A stretch of DNA of 64,000 bases from UBA5336 sp964415675 (lineage in GTDB: Bacteria; Pseudomonadota; Alphaproteobacteria; Caulobacterales; Hyphomonadaceae), in contig CAYQBG010000005.1 in assembly GCA_964415675.1 (NCBI GenBank), positions 157,631-221,630 of the forward strand. The letters are read 5' to 3'. Position 1 is the stretch's first letter, and every line of letters starts with the position of its first letter. A program made the translations under genes and the position numbers. Below, piece after piece: positions 1-7,689 of this stretch. The notes beneath the pieces are model-generated. The model searched no databases. It saw nothing but the letters and a program-made list of their open reading frames with translations, and was not told the DNA's origin.

Positions 1-120
1 AATGACGAGAACCGCCTGGACGATCGGATCAGCTTCTAGCAGCAGCCCCACCATCGAGAAGCCGGGTTCTTCCTCGGCGAGGGCGGTGACTGTGGTTTCC
101 TGCAAAAGGGCGAGAATCAT
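1..120 (-). CDS. tolQ: TolQ-like proton-channel subunit, N-terminal part only
   Basis: The first 120 bases read on the minus strand as 40 N-terminal codons beginning with the ATG at 118-120. A GAGG ribosome site (complement at 127-130) sits six bases upstream, just after an in-frame stop, so this start is well supported. Residues 24-40 (GLLLEADPIVQAVLVI) resemble the entry into the first membrane helix of TolQ/ExbB/MotA-family proteins. The identity also rests on the neighbour: ybgC lies directly upstream on the same strand, as in the classical ybgC-tolQ-tolR-tolA-tolB-pal cluster for envelope constriction at division. The rest of the gene is outside the window. Confidence 0.7.
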   Translation of the reverse strand, partial: MILALLQETTVTALAEEEPGFSMVGLLLEADPIVQAVLVI

Positions 121-342
121 CGACTACCTCTTCATCAGCGCGCGGCACGGCATACGACCGGGCCCGGCAGTGTCCCGGACTGGGGCCCGCTTGGAACAGA
201 CCCTACCGGCCATTGTTCGACCGCAGCCAGCCATGGCCCGCAATTCTGACGAAATCGGGGCAGGTGCCTGTGATCTTGCAGTTGCCAAGTGCCTAGGCCG
301 CTTTGGTTAATCAACCCTGTTTCTGCGACGAACACAGCGATA

Positions 343-807
343 TCAGGCGGGCGGGACCAGCGATTGCAGTCGTCCGGTTATCTCCGCAATCGGCCGGCGC
401 GGGCGTCCATCGGCATGAATCTGCACGGCAACGATCTCGGCGGCGGCGATCACCTTTCCCTCGCGCTCGCAGGTCTGGGAGAACAGGATGCGCGCGCCCC
501 GGGTCCCGCCATAGCGTGTGATAATGTCCAGCTCATCATCAATGCGCGCCGCCGCCCGATAGTCGATCTCGGCCCGCACAATGGTAAACGCGGCAGGGTC
601 ATCGCGCTCCAGGAGGCTCGTGTGCGACACGCCCGCATCACGCAGGAAATCGCTGCGCCCGCGCTCGAAAAAGCGCAGGTAATTCGCATGATAGACCATG
701 CCGGTGAAATCGGTGTCTTCATAATAGACACGCACCCGCTTCCGGTGGCGTCCTTCGGCGTCAAAATTCGCTGGGCGCATATCGGACCTCGTCATGGCGT
801 CCCGCAT
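343..807 (-). CDS. ybgC: YbgC-family acyl-CoA thioesterase (hot-dog fold)
   Basis: A 154-residue protein of the Tol-Pal-associated acyl-CoA thioesterase family. The signature YYEDTDFTGMVYHANYLRFF around residues 28-47 contains the catalytic Asp of the 4-hydroxybenzoyl-CoA-thioesterase-like hot-dog fold and the conserved HxNY. It is followed by the family's FFERGR and the AEIDYRAAARIDDEL strand/turn. The first Met is at 807; MTRSDMRP at 795 is an alternative start. It lies upstream of tolQ on the same strand, separated by about 220 bases in which I see no gene, so a separate tolQ promoter there is possible. The physiological substrate cannot be read from sequence. Confidence 0.88.
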   Translation of the reverse strand: MRDAMTRSDMRPANFDAEGRHRKRVRVYYEDTDFTGMVYHANYLRFFERGRSDFLRDAGVSHTSLLERDDPAAFTIVRAEIDYRAAARIDDELDIITRYGGTRGARILFSQTCEREGKVIAAAEIVAVQIHADGRPRRPIAEITGRLQSLVPPA

Positions 808-882
808 AATCGATCAACCTGGCGCCGTCACCTGCCTTCCAGCCTTTATGGCTGGGGCAAGGCGTGCCATTTAGCGGTTGAT

Positions 883-2097
883 ATGAATCCGTCATCTGAT
901 TCGCCCGTTTCGGAGGCCCCAGCGGCCAGGCCGCCCCTGCCCGTCCTTTCCGGGCGCACCGTTCTTCAGGTCATTCCGGAACTCGACGCTGGCGGCGCCG
1001 AACGTACCGTACTGGAAATCACCGAAGCGCTGCGCGAAGCTGGTGCCCACAGCCTTGTGGCAACTCGCGGCGGACGAATGGCGCGTGACCTTGAAGCGTT
1101 GGGCGGTGAAGTCATCGCCATGAATGCGAAGACAAAGAACCCGATAAATCTTCGTTCCAATGCCCGGCGGCTGGCCGACCTCGTAGGGTCGCGGGGAGTC
1201 GACCTCATCCATGCCCGCTCACGCGCGCCGGCCTGGAGTGCGCTCTGGGCCGCAAGGAAAACCGGCATACCTCTGGTGACGACTTATCACGGCGCCTATT
1301 CCGGCGGCAGCCGGGCCAAGATTCTCTATAACTCCGTCATGGCCCGCGGCGAACGTGTAATCGCCAATTCAGACTGGATCGCCGCCCATGTGCGTGATGT
1401 GCATGGCGTAGATGAAGACAGGCTGGTGACTATCCCGCGCGGTGTGGACCTGATGAGCTTCGACCCGGCACAAGTCCCGGGCGAGCGCGCCGGCGCAATC
1501 AGAAAGGCCTGGGGACTGCACCCGGAAGACCGGCGGCTCGTCCTGCTTCTGCCGGGACGCCTGACAGACTGGAAGGGCCAGAGGCTGGCCGTATCTGCTC
1601 TGGCGCGAATGAGCGATGAGGAGCGCGCCGAACTCGTTCTGGTTCTCATGGGCGATGCCCAGGGGCGAGCCGACTATGTCGACGCCCTTCAGCGCGATAT
1701 TGTCGAAGCCGGATTGCAGGGCGCGGTCGTCATGGCCCCGCATGGCACGGATATGCCAGCGGCCTATCTGGCGGCAGATATCGTGATAAGCGCCTCGACA
1801 CGGCCGGAAGCCTTCGGCCGCATCGTGGCAGAAGCCTCAGCCATGAGCCAGCCGGTCATCGCGCCCGATCATGGCGGCGCCCGGGAAATAGTTCTCGATG
1901 GCGAAACGGGCACGCGGTTCACCCCGGGCGATCCGCAGGCGCTGGCCGGCGCCATACGTGCAATCATTGGACTTGGCGCCCGCGCACGCGCCGGAATGGG
2001 AGAGACCGGGCGCGCGCATATCACTGCCAATTTTTCGAAACGGCGCCTTCAGGCGGCCACGCTCGCAGTCTATGCTGAATTGCTGGGGAGCGATTAG
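883..2097 (+). CDS. GT4-family glycosyltransferase
   Basis: A 404-residue GT-B glycosyltransferase. The N-terminal Rossmann half opens with VLQVIPELDAGGAERTVLE, the glycine-rich acceptor-side motif of GT4 enzymes. The C-terminal half carries the E-x7-E signature (RPEAFGRIVAEA, residues about 307-318) followed by the nucleotide-sugar loop GGAREIVLDGETG. The reading frame is open far upstream, but the bases before 883 overlap ybgC on the other strand and read as non-homologous sequence, so the ATG at 883 is preferred. A GT9 protein follows 15 bases later. Together they suggest a lipopolysaccharide-core or surface-glycan step; the sugar and acceptor are unknown. Confidence 0.85.
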   Translation: MNPSSDSPVSEAPAARPPLPVLSGRTVLQVIPELDAGGAERTVLEITEALREAGAHSLVATRGGRMARDLEALGGEVIAMNAKTKNPINLRSNARRLADLVGSRGVDLIHARSRAPAWSALWAARKTGIPLVTTYHGAYSGGSRAKILYNSVMARGERVIANSDWIAAHVRDVHGVDEDRLVTIPRGVDLMSFDPAQVPGERAGAIRKAWGLHPEDRRLVLLLPGRLTDWKGQRLAVSALARMSDEERAELVLVLMGDAQGRADYVDALQRDIVEAGLQGAVVMAPHGTDMPAAYLAADIVISASTRPEAFGRIVAEASAMSQPVIAPDHGGAREIVLDGETGTRFTPGDPQALAGAIRAIIGLGARARAGMGETGRAHITANFSKRRLQAATLAVYAELLGSD

Positions 2098-2112
2098 ACG
2101 CCTGGAAAACAC

Positions 2113-3156
2113 ATGACCGAGACGAAAGGCGCCCTGCAGATCAATCCCGGCCACTCCGCCCGCAAGGTGCTGGTGATCCGTCTGGCCGAGAGCGATCCAT
2201 TCATTCTCGCGCTCGGCGCCGTAAGCACGCTTCGCAAGGTCCATCCACATGCGGGTTTCGACCTCCTGACCACGGCGCGGCACAAGGCCTTTGCAGAGGC
2301 CTGCCCCTATTTTGACCGGGTGGATGCCGGGGGACTTCCTGCAGGTGGCAAACAACAAAAAGCTCTCGCCGCACGTCTTGCGTCGGAACGCTACGATATC
2401 GTCTATGACTTCGAGACCAGCGAGGCGAGCGCAAAACTCTTCCGCAGACTGGCGAGATCGCGCGCGGCAATGCCGGCCTGGTCCGGGCATGACCCGAAAT
2501 GCGCCCTACCCCATGACCGGCCCGACCGGCTGGCGCTTCCGACAATCGACCGGCTGGCCGATCAGCTCGCCCAGGCCGGCGCCCTCTCGGCTGAGAGCGG
2601 GCCTGCCAGTGTCGACCGGCCCGACCTGCGATGGATCGGCCCTGCACTCGGCAATCCGCCGCGCCTGCAACCGGCCTATTTTTCGCTGACTGAGAGATAC
2701 ATCCTCTATGCCCCAGTGGACGCCACGTCGCAAAAAGCTTTGCGATGGCCGATGGAACGCCATGTCGAAATCGCCCGGCGGATCGCCGATGCCGGTATCC
2801 AGCCCGTCATAATTGGCGGGCCCGATGAAAGCGCCGTCGGACAGGCCATCATGCGCGAAGTCCCCGGCGCGAAATCACTGATCGGCAGAACCGACATTTT
2901 CCAGCTGGCCATGCTTTCCAGTCATGCCGTCTTTGTCCTCGGCGCCGCTGCTGAACCGATTCATATGGCCGCGCTGGCCGGCCGGCCCTCTCTCCTGCTG
3001 CTCTCAGAGCGGATCGGCGACCCTGACCGCGACCGGCCACAGGGCGCCCTGAGTATTGTCATTCATGGCGAAACACTGAAGAAGGTCGCAACGGATGATG
3101 TCTGGCAGGCGGTTGTCGCGCTGGGTGTCCTGCCCAACTCATCGCCGAATGCTTGA
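2113..3156 (+). CDS. GT9 (heptosyltransferase-family) glycosyltransferase
   Basis: A 347-residue protein with the ADP-heptose:LPS heptosyltransferase (GT9) layout. RKVLVIRLAESDPFILALGA replaces the usual RxGDxxLtxPxl opening (residues 17-36), followed by FDLLTTARHKAFAEACPYFD. The C-terminal half has ILYAPVDATSQKALRWPMER and HAVFVLGAAAEPIHMAALAG, matching the donor-binding stretch in which these enzymes normally carry GxDTGxxHlAaa. Here the usual D-T/S-G reads GAAAEPIHMA, so the site is divergent. It is probably cotranscribed with the GT4 gene 15 bases upstream. The exact donor cannot be assigned. Confidence 0.8.
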   Translation: MTETKGALQINPGHSARKVLVIRLAESDPFILALGAVSTLRKVHPHAGFDLLTTARHKAFAEACPYFDRVDAGGLPAGGKQQKALAARLASERYDIVYDFETSEASAKLFRRLARSRAAMPAWSGHDPKCALPHDRPDRLALPTIDRLADQLAQAGALSAESGPASVDRPDLRWIGPALGNPPRLQPAYFSLTERYILYAPVDATSQKALRWPMERHVEIARRIADAGIQPVIIGGPDESAVGQAIMREVPGAKSLIGRTDIFQLAMLSSHAVFVLGAAAEPIHMAALAGRPSLLLLSERIGDPDRDRPQGALSIVIHGETLKKVATDDVWQAVVALGVLPNSSPNA

Positions 3157-3181
3157 ACAAAGTCGTCCCTGAGGGCATATT
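3153..3181 (+). promoter_or_regulatory. Candidate sigma-70 promoter for infC
   Basis: TTGAAC (3153-3158) and CATATT (3176-3181) are separated by 17 bases. They overlap the stop codon of the preceding GT9 gene and lie about 37 bases before the infC start. Spacing is ideal but the -10 box is only a partial match, so this is a candidate read by eye. Confidence 0.4.
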
Positions 3182-3217
3182 GTCCCAGGAATCTTTAGCC
3201 ACCATAGGAGATTTGTC

Positions 3218-3757
3218 ATAGCTCGCAGACCTCATGCGGCCCCGCCGCAAAAGAAATCTGGACCGCGCGTTAACCGGGATATACGCGCCGAGAAAGTCCT
3301 GCTCATCGACGAAAAAGGCGAGAAACAGGGTGAAATGCCCATCTCAGCCGCGCTTGACGCTGCCCAGGAGGCTGGCCTCGACCTTGTCGAAGTGTCGCCC
3401 AATCAGGAAATTCCCGTCTGCAAGATTATCGACTATGGCAAGCTCAAATTCGAAGAGCAGAAAAAGAAGGCGGCCGCGCGCAAGAAGCAGAAATCGGCTG
3501 ACCTGAAAGAGATCAAGATGCGTCCGAATATCGACACGCATGATTATGAGGTGAAGACCAAGTCGATGGCCCGCTTCTTCGAGGAGGGCGACAAGGTGAA
3601 GGTCACCCTGCGCTTCAGGGGACGCGAAATGGCGCACCAGCACCTGGGAATGGAACTGCTCAAAAAGGTCAAGGAGGACTTCGACGAGGTCGCCAAGGTC
3701 GAGCTCGAACCCAAACTCGAAGGCCGCCAGATGACGATGGTCATGGCACCGCGCTGA
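3218..3757 (+). CDS. infC: Translation initiation factor IF-3 (AUA start)
   Basis: A 179-residue IF-3 that keeps the 30S subunit free and proofreads the start codon. The first ATG in the frame (3335) would remove the N-terminal domain core. Reading upstream in the same frame gives RRPHAAPPQKKSGPRVNRDI, a typical alphaproteobacterial IF-3 N terminus, starting at an ATA codon (3218-3220) seven bases after AGGAG (3206-3210). Non-AUG starts are the rule for infC and allow IF-3 to repress its own translation. The linker is Lys-rich (EEQKKKAAARKKQKS), and the C-domain has the conserved KEIKMRPNIDTHDYEVK and VTLRFRGREMAH. It heads the infC-rpmI-rplT group. Confidence 0.93.
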   Translation: MARRPHAAPPQKKSGPRVNRDIRAEKVLLIDEKGEKQGEMPISAALDAAQEAGLDLVEVSPNQEIPVCKIIDYGKLKFEEQKKKAAARKKQKSADLKEIKMRPNIDTHDYEVKTKSMARFFEEGDKVKVTLRFRGREMAHQHLGMELLKKVKEDFDEVAKVELEPKLEGRQMTMVMAPR

Positions 3758-3814
3758 CCTGCCCTGCGCGCCCTCTTTTCGCAGCGCTATCTTTACATCA
3801 GGCGCCACTTGCAG

Positions 3815-3843
3815 TCGACCCGCGCGCACCGACAGCCTATAGT
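3815..3843 (+). promoter_or_regulatory. Candidate promoter for the I78-like lipoprotein gene
   Basis: TCGACC (3815-3820), 17-base spacer, TATAGT (3838-3843): four of six and five of six matches to the sigma-70 boxes, about 70 bases before the ATG at 3912. It would let the inserted lipoprotein gene be expressed separately from infC. Confidence 0.4.
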
Positions 3844-3911
3844 AGTGGCGCGTGGGGCTGCGCCAAGCATCGTTGGCCTTTTCCAGCGCTGCAGACAAAG
3901 GGGGAAAGTCT

Positions 3912-4268
3912 ATGAGACTTATTGTGATAGGCGCGCTGGCACTGGCGCTGACCGCCTGCGGCCAGACACCTGACCGAACCGAAGACGCTGCGCGCGCGGA
4001 ACCTGTACCATCAGCCGTTGCAAGTGAAGATGACGATGCCATCGTCCAGCCTGAAATGGATCCGCTCGACCGGATGGGCGACAGCTGCGGCATGGCCTCG
4101 TTCCGGCAGTATCTCGGCACGCCTGCAAGCGATATTCCCGAGGACGACCTGTCAGCGCGCGCACGCATCGTCGGCCCGGATACGCAAGTGACCATGGATT
4201 ACGCGCCCCGGCGCCTGAACATCCTAACTGATGAGACCGGGACAGTGATCGGTTTCAAATGTGGATAA
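3912..4268 (+). CDS. Lipoprotein with peptidase-inhibitor I78-like domain
   Basis: A 118-residue secreted protein. The ATG at 3912 gives a lipoprotein signal MRLIVIGALALALTACGQ with the lipobox LTAC, so Cys-16 should be lipidated. After an acidic linker (about residues 20-50), the C-terminal 65 residues fit the I78 inhibitor family: CGMASFRQYLGTPASDIP, then a PDTQVTMDYAPRRLNI stretch and the terminal GTVIGFKCG. Two cysteines bracket the domain and could form a disulfide. I78 proteins are small serine-protease inhibitors; the target here is unknown. It splits the usually adjacent infC and rpmI genes. Confidence 0.75.
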   Translation: MRLIVIGALALALTACGQTPDRTEDAARAEPVPSAVASEDDDAIVQPEMDPLDRMGDSCGMASFRQYLGTPASDIPEDDLSARARIVGPDTQVTMDYAPRRLNILTDETGTVIGFKCG

Positions 4269-4284
4269 ACCCGCGCGCGCCCGG

Positions 4285-4313
4285 TTGATTCCATGGCGCA
4301 TCTGGGACATACA
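4285..4313 (+). promoter_or_regulatory. Candidate promoter/leader for rpmI-rplT
   Basis: TTGATT (4285-4290) and CATACA (4308-4313) with a 17-base spacer give a leader of roughly 95 bases before rpmI. rpmI leaders often carry an L20-binding autoregulatory fold; this one is GC-rich and could fold, but I could not identify a definite L20 site. Confidence 0.3.
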
Positions 4314-4414
4314 CCGCAGCTTCCGGCTGACGGGGCGCACGGCATGCCTCCGCAGCTCTGACGCGACCGGTCCGGGCGAGCTCCAAAAGGGCCCCGGCCA
4401 AGAGGAGAGATGAA

Positions 4415-4615
4415 ATGCCGAAGATGAAGACCAAGAAGGCCGCTGCCAAGCGGTTCAAGATCACGGCCACAGGCAAGCTGAAACACGGCGTCGCCGGTAA
4501 GCGGCACCGCCTGATTTCCCACAATGGCAAATATATCCGCCAGAACAGGGGCACCTCTGTCGTCGCCAAGGCGGATGAGGCGAGGGTCAAGAAGTACCTG
4601 CCTTACGGGCTTTAG
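4415..4615 (+). CDS. rpmI: 50S ribosomal protein L35
   Basis: A 66-residue, strongly basic protein starting MPKMKTKKAAAKRFKITATG, the L35 signature, and ending KADEARVKKYLPYGL. Length and both ends match bacterial L35 exactly. An AGGAGAG ribosome site lies about five bases before the ATG. It sits 48 bases upstream of rplT, the normal order, and both proteins join the large subunit early in assembly. Confidence 0.97.
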   Translation: MPKMKTKKAAAKRFKITATGKLKHGVAGKRHRLISHNGKYIRQNRGTSVVAKADEARVKKYLPYGL

Positions 4616-4662
4616 CAAAGGCCAACCCAGCCGAACTTGAACTGAACTGACAGGAGGCCCCG

Positions 4663-5025
4663 ATGCCCCGTTCACGCAACAAGGTGCCCGCGCACCAGCG
4701 CCACAAGAAAATCCTCCAGCAGGCCAAAGGCTATCGCGGTCGCCGGAAGAACACGTTCCGTACCGCACATGCCGCCGTCTGGAAAGCCGGCGAGTACGCC
4801 TATGTTGGCCGCAAGGTCAAAAAGCGGAAGTTCCGTTCGCTCTGGATCCAGCGTATCAATGCCGCCGTGCGCATCCATGATGACGAGATGACCTATTCAC
4901 GCTTCATTGACGGGCTGACCAAGGCCGGCATCGATATGGACCGCAAGGTCCTCTCCGACCTCGCCATCCGCGAACCCGAAGCCTTTGGCGAAGTGGTGAA
5001 GCAGGCGAAAGCCGCGCTGGATTAA
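4663..5025 (+). CDS. rplT: 50S ribosomal protein L20
   Basis: A 120-residue basic protein opening MPRSRNKVPAHQRHKKILQQ and containing AKGYRGRRKNTFRTA and KKRKFRSLWIQRINAAVR, all diagnostic of L20. L20 is essential for early large-subunit assembly and in many bacteria represses its own operon by binding the mRNA leader. The start has a CAGGAGGCCCC ribosome site. pheS would normally follow at once; here about 1.6 kb with an FRG-domain gene intervenes. Confidence 0.97.
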   Translation: MPRSRNKVPAHQRHKKILQQAKGYRGRRKNTFRTAHAAVWKAGEYAYVGRKVKKRKFRSLWIQRINAAVRIHDDEMTYSRFIDGLTKAGIDMDRKVLSDLAIREPEAFGEVVKQAKAALD

Positions 5026-5217
5026 ACAAAGCTTGAAACCGGGCACAGATCATTTCAAGGTGTCGTAAAAACGTCACTTAACATCCGTAATGCTTGAAGC
5101 TGAAGGATTTGTCTCGAAGACTAAATCCTTTTCCACAAGTCTGGGGGGATGAGATCCGGCACACTCTGTCGGGGATCACCCCATTGCAATGAATGCCCTT
5201 CGCGCCTGGAGACTATA
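5026..5217 (+). other. Gene-poor junction after rplT
   Basis: No convincing gene. It contains AT-rich stretches (for example GTCGTAAAAACGTCACTTAAC near 5060). AAGGATTTGTC and ACTAAATCCTT (5101-5132) could pair as AAGGATTT/AAATCCTT and act as a weak terminator for rplT. Base composition begins to fall here compared with the ribosomal genes. Confidence 0.3.
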
Positions 5218-5421
5218 TTGGCGGACGACAATAACGAAGAAGATGAACGAACAGCACCGCCGCGCCCCAGAGGTCGCAAGGCCAAGCCGCCCAAGATTGG
5301 AGTAAGCCCAGTGAAAAGCCCAACACCTCCGAAAGGGAACACGTCCAAAGCTCGAAACCGGGCGAAGAAGAATTCCCGTTTCCTGAATGGCTCAAGTGTC
5401 TGGATAAAAAAGAGCGATTAG
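5218..5421 (+). CDS. Possible small basic hypothetical protein
   Basis: A 67-codon frame that could start at the TTG at 5218-5220, preceded by GGAG eight bases away; an upstream ATG at 5149 in the same frame gives 90 residues. The product begins acidic (ADDNNEEDERT), then is Pro/Lys/Arg-rich (PPRPRGRKAKPPK, KARNRAKKN) and ends WIKKSD, so it looks disordered and nucleic-acid-binding-like at best. No family recognised. It faces the FRG-domain gene tail to tail (56 bases apart). It may be real cargo of the insertion or a spurious frame. Confidence 0.25.
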   Translation: MADDNNEEDERTAPPRPRGRKAKPPKIGVSPVKSPTPPKGNTSKARNRAKKNSRFLNGSSVWIKKSD

Positions 5422-5477
5422 AATCGTCCCAGCCTCGACGAATGGGGCAAGGCTGTACGGATTAGAATGATCAGGCA

Positions 5478-6488
5478 TCATGGATCCGGCGCCCAGATCA
5501 GGGCGTCCAAAGTATCTTGAAACAAGCCGTATTCATCCCCGTAGAGTTGTACCGCACTGGGGCACATCTCTCTCAGCTTATAAGTTTTTTCCGGTAGAAA
5601 TGGATCATCAGGATCATCTTCGCTGTTCGAAAATCGAATCTCGCAAAAAACAGAACTGACAATTTGCTGGCTGAAATTTTTTAACAATTCCCTCAAACAA
5701 ATGTTGCCTAGTGTCCCCGCTATCGTGAAACAAGACTGCTGCAAGAACTGCCGGTCATTCAAATAATTCGGCACAAAACACACGGGCAATTCCAGACCGT
5801 CGTTTTCAGATATGCTGGTGTGGACCTTGTCATCGGGGACTTTCAACGCCTTCTGACGAGCCAGTCTCATATAATTCTGTACGATACCTCCGTCCGAATA
5901 ATAGATTCCTGTTTTCCCTTCTATTTCATCGATATCATCGGGCCGTATGGTATGCCATTCGGACTTTTTTAGTTCGTTCTTGAAAACGTAACTTTGCAGG
6001 GCGTTGAAACGGATAGGATTAAGAAGGGCTATATGCGGATCGGCCTCAGGCCCCGGCACAGCGAAATAAACGGCATTCGCGAGGGTTTCCGTCCAATCAA
6101 GCAACCGTGTAGGAAATCCGAGATGCTGCGTCAAGCAAAGGATATCCGACTTTTCGAGCCGACGGTCGTGAAAAAGTGGATACTTCCTTCCTATCGTCTC
6201 GACGAGGTACACCTCATCAAGATCTCGATATTCCTTGGGGGTGTCGTCACCGGCCCTCTGCGCGCGAAACTTTTTCGGGACAAGAGGAAACCTCTTTCTG
6301 ACGCCCCGATACCAGGTCGATTTCCATCCTTCCGTTTTTTCCTCGCATTGATATATGAAATCACTAATCGAAGAACAAACTGTTGGTTCGATATCCGGAG
6401 CTTCAGGCCCGACAATATGGCGGTGATCATCAAGGCTGAGAACTTGTGCGGATGACGTCATCTTGTCGCTCACCGACGGCATGCTCAT
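5478..6488 (-). CDS. FRG-domain protein (possible defence gene)
   Basis: A 336-residue protein with an FRG domain. WYRGVRKRFPLVPKKF (residues about 59-74) supplies the name-giving Arg-Gly block. ILCLTQHLGFPTRLLDWTET (about 117-136) followed by LANAVYFA is the family's most conserved core. The C-terminal 150 residues are not recognised. FRG domains of this kind occur in proteins near mobile elements and in some anti-phage systems; their activity is poorly characterised. Two Mets are candidates: 6488, and 6482, which sits at better distance from the GGGGGA ribosome site. The gene is AT-richer (23 G+C of 60 at 5581-5640) than pheS (44 of 60 at 6661-6720), pointing to acquisition. Confidence 0.8.
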   Translation of the reverse strand: MSMPSVSDKMTSSAQVLSLDDHRHIVGPEAPDIEPTVCSSISDFIYQCEEKTEGWKSTWYRGVRKRFPLVPKKFRAQRAGDDTPKEYRDLDEVYLVETIGRKYPLFHDRRLEKSDILCLTQHLGFPTRLLDWTETLANAVYFAVPGPEADPHIALLNPIRFNALQSYVFKNELKKSEWHTIRPDDIDEIEGKTGIYYSDGGIVQNYMRLARQKALKVPDDKVHTSISENDGLELPVCFVPNYLNDRQFLQQSCFTIAGTLGNICLRELLKNFSQQIVSSVFCEIRFSNSEDDPDDPFLPEKTYKLREMCPSAVQLYGDEYGLFQDTLDALIWAPDP

Positions 6489-6615
6489 GTCCCCCTTGAG
6501 ATTGAGTCAGACATCAACGGATTCGTCGCAGGGGTCGACAAGTCGCTTCTCCCGATCTTTGCGCAGCACGGCAATTGGGATTGAAAACTGAAGCCTGACG
6601 AGACATGAAGCGCCA

Positions 6616-7689
6616 ATGACCGACATCACCTCCATAGAATCCGAAGCCCTCGCGGCGGTTGACAGTGCCAGCGACCTCGCCGGCCTCGACGCCGTGCGCG
6701 TGGCCGAGCTGGGCAAGAAGGGCCGCGTCTCAGGGCTGATGAAGACGCTCGGCAAGATGAGCCCCGATGAGCGCCAGGAGATGGGCCCGAAGCTGAACGC
6801 GCTGAAAGAGCGCGTCGCCGCCGCCATTGAGGCGCGCAAGGCCGTGCTGGAAGACGCCGCGCTCGACGCGCAGGTCGTCGCCGAAAAGATCGACCTCACC
6901 CTGCCCGCCCGCCCCGAACCCGTCGGCGCACTTCACCCAGTGATGCAGGTCTTCGAGGAGATTGCTGCGATTTTCGGCGATATGGGCTTCGCGGTCGCTG
7001 AAGGGCCCGACATCGAGGATGACTGGCACAATTTTACTGCGCTGAACTTCCCTGAAGGCCACCCTGCGCGCGAGACCCATGACACGTTCTTCATGGCCCC
7101 TGACAAGGACGGCGCGCAGAAAGTCCTGCGCACCCATACGTCTCCGGTTCAGATCCGCACCATGGTCGAGGGCGCCCCGCCGATCCGTATCATCGCGCCG
7201 GGCCGGGTTTACCGCAATGACTGGGACGCCACCCACACACCGATGTTCCACCAGGTCGAAGGCCTCGTCATCGAAAAGGGCATCCATATGGGGCACCTTA
7301 AAGGCTGCCTCATCGATTTCGTAAAAGCCTTTTTCGAGGTCGATGAGGTCGAAGCGCGCTTCCGCCCGCATTTCTTCCCCTTCACCGAACCCTCGGCTGA
7401 AATGGATGTGAAGTGCGAGCGCTCGGGCGGGCAGGTGAAGATCGGTGAAGGCGAGGATTGGATGGAAATCCTCGGTTCGGGAATGGTCCATCCGAACGTC
7501 CTGAAGAATTGCGGCATCGATCCGGAAGAATATCAGGGCTTCGCCTTCGGCATGGGCGTCGACCGACTGGCCATGCTGAAATATGGCATGCCGGACCTGC
7601 GCCCCTATTTCGAGGCCGACCCGGCCTGGACGCGCCATTACGGCTTCCGCCCCTGGCTGACCCCGAGCGTGAGCGGGGGGCTGAGCTGA
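6616..7689 (+). CDS. pheS: Phenylalanine-tRNA ligase alpha subunit
   Basis: A 357-residue class II synthetase subunit that, with PheT, charges tRNA-Phe. The N-terminal 90 residues form the coiled-coil tRNA-binding arm. The catalytic core shows motif 2 (TSPVQIRTM, APGRVYRND), FRPHFFPFTEPSAEMDV, GSGMVHPNVLKNCGID and motif 3 GFAFGMGVDRLAMLKYG. Length is typical. It overlaps pheT by one base (TGATG), so the two are translationally coupled. Its usual upstream partner rplT is displaced by the FRG-gene insertion, so pheST probably uses its own promoter in 6489-6615. Confidence 0.97.
   Translation: MTDITSIESEALAAVDSASDLAGLDAVRVAELGKKGRVSGLMKTLGKMSPDERQEMGPKLNALKERVAAAIEARKAVLEDAALDAQVVAEKIDLTLPARPEPVGALHPVMQVFEEIAAIFGDMGFAVAEGPDIEDDWHNFTALNFPEGHPARETHDTFFMAPDKDGAQKVLRTHTSPVQIRTMVEGAPPIRIIAPGRVYRNDWDATHTPMFHQVEGLVIEKGIHMGHLKGCLIDFVKAFFEVDEVEARFRPHFFPFTEPSAEMDVKCERSGGQVKIGEGEDWMEILGSGMVHPNVLKNCGIDPEEYQGFAFGMGVDRLAMLKYGMPDLRPYFEADPAWTRHYGFRPWLTPSVSGGLS

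Noticed and set aside
135..335. 66-codon minus-strand frame between ybgC and tolQ
   Set aside because: No ribosome site or homology seen; tolQ has its own start and ribosome site downstream.
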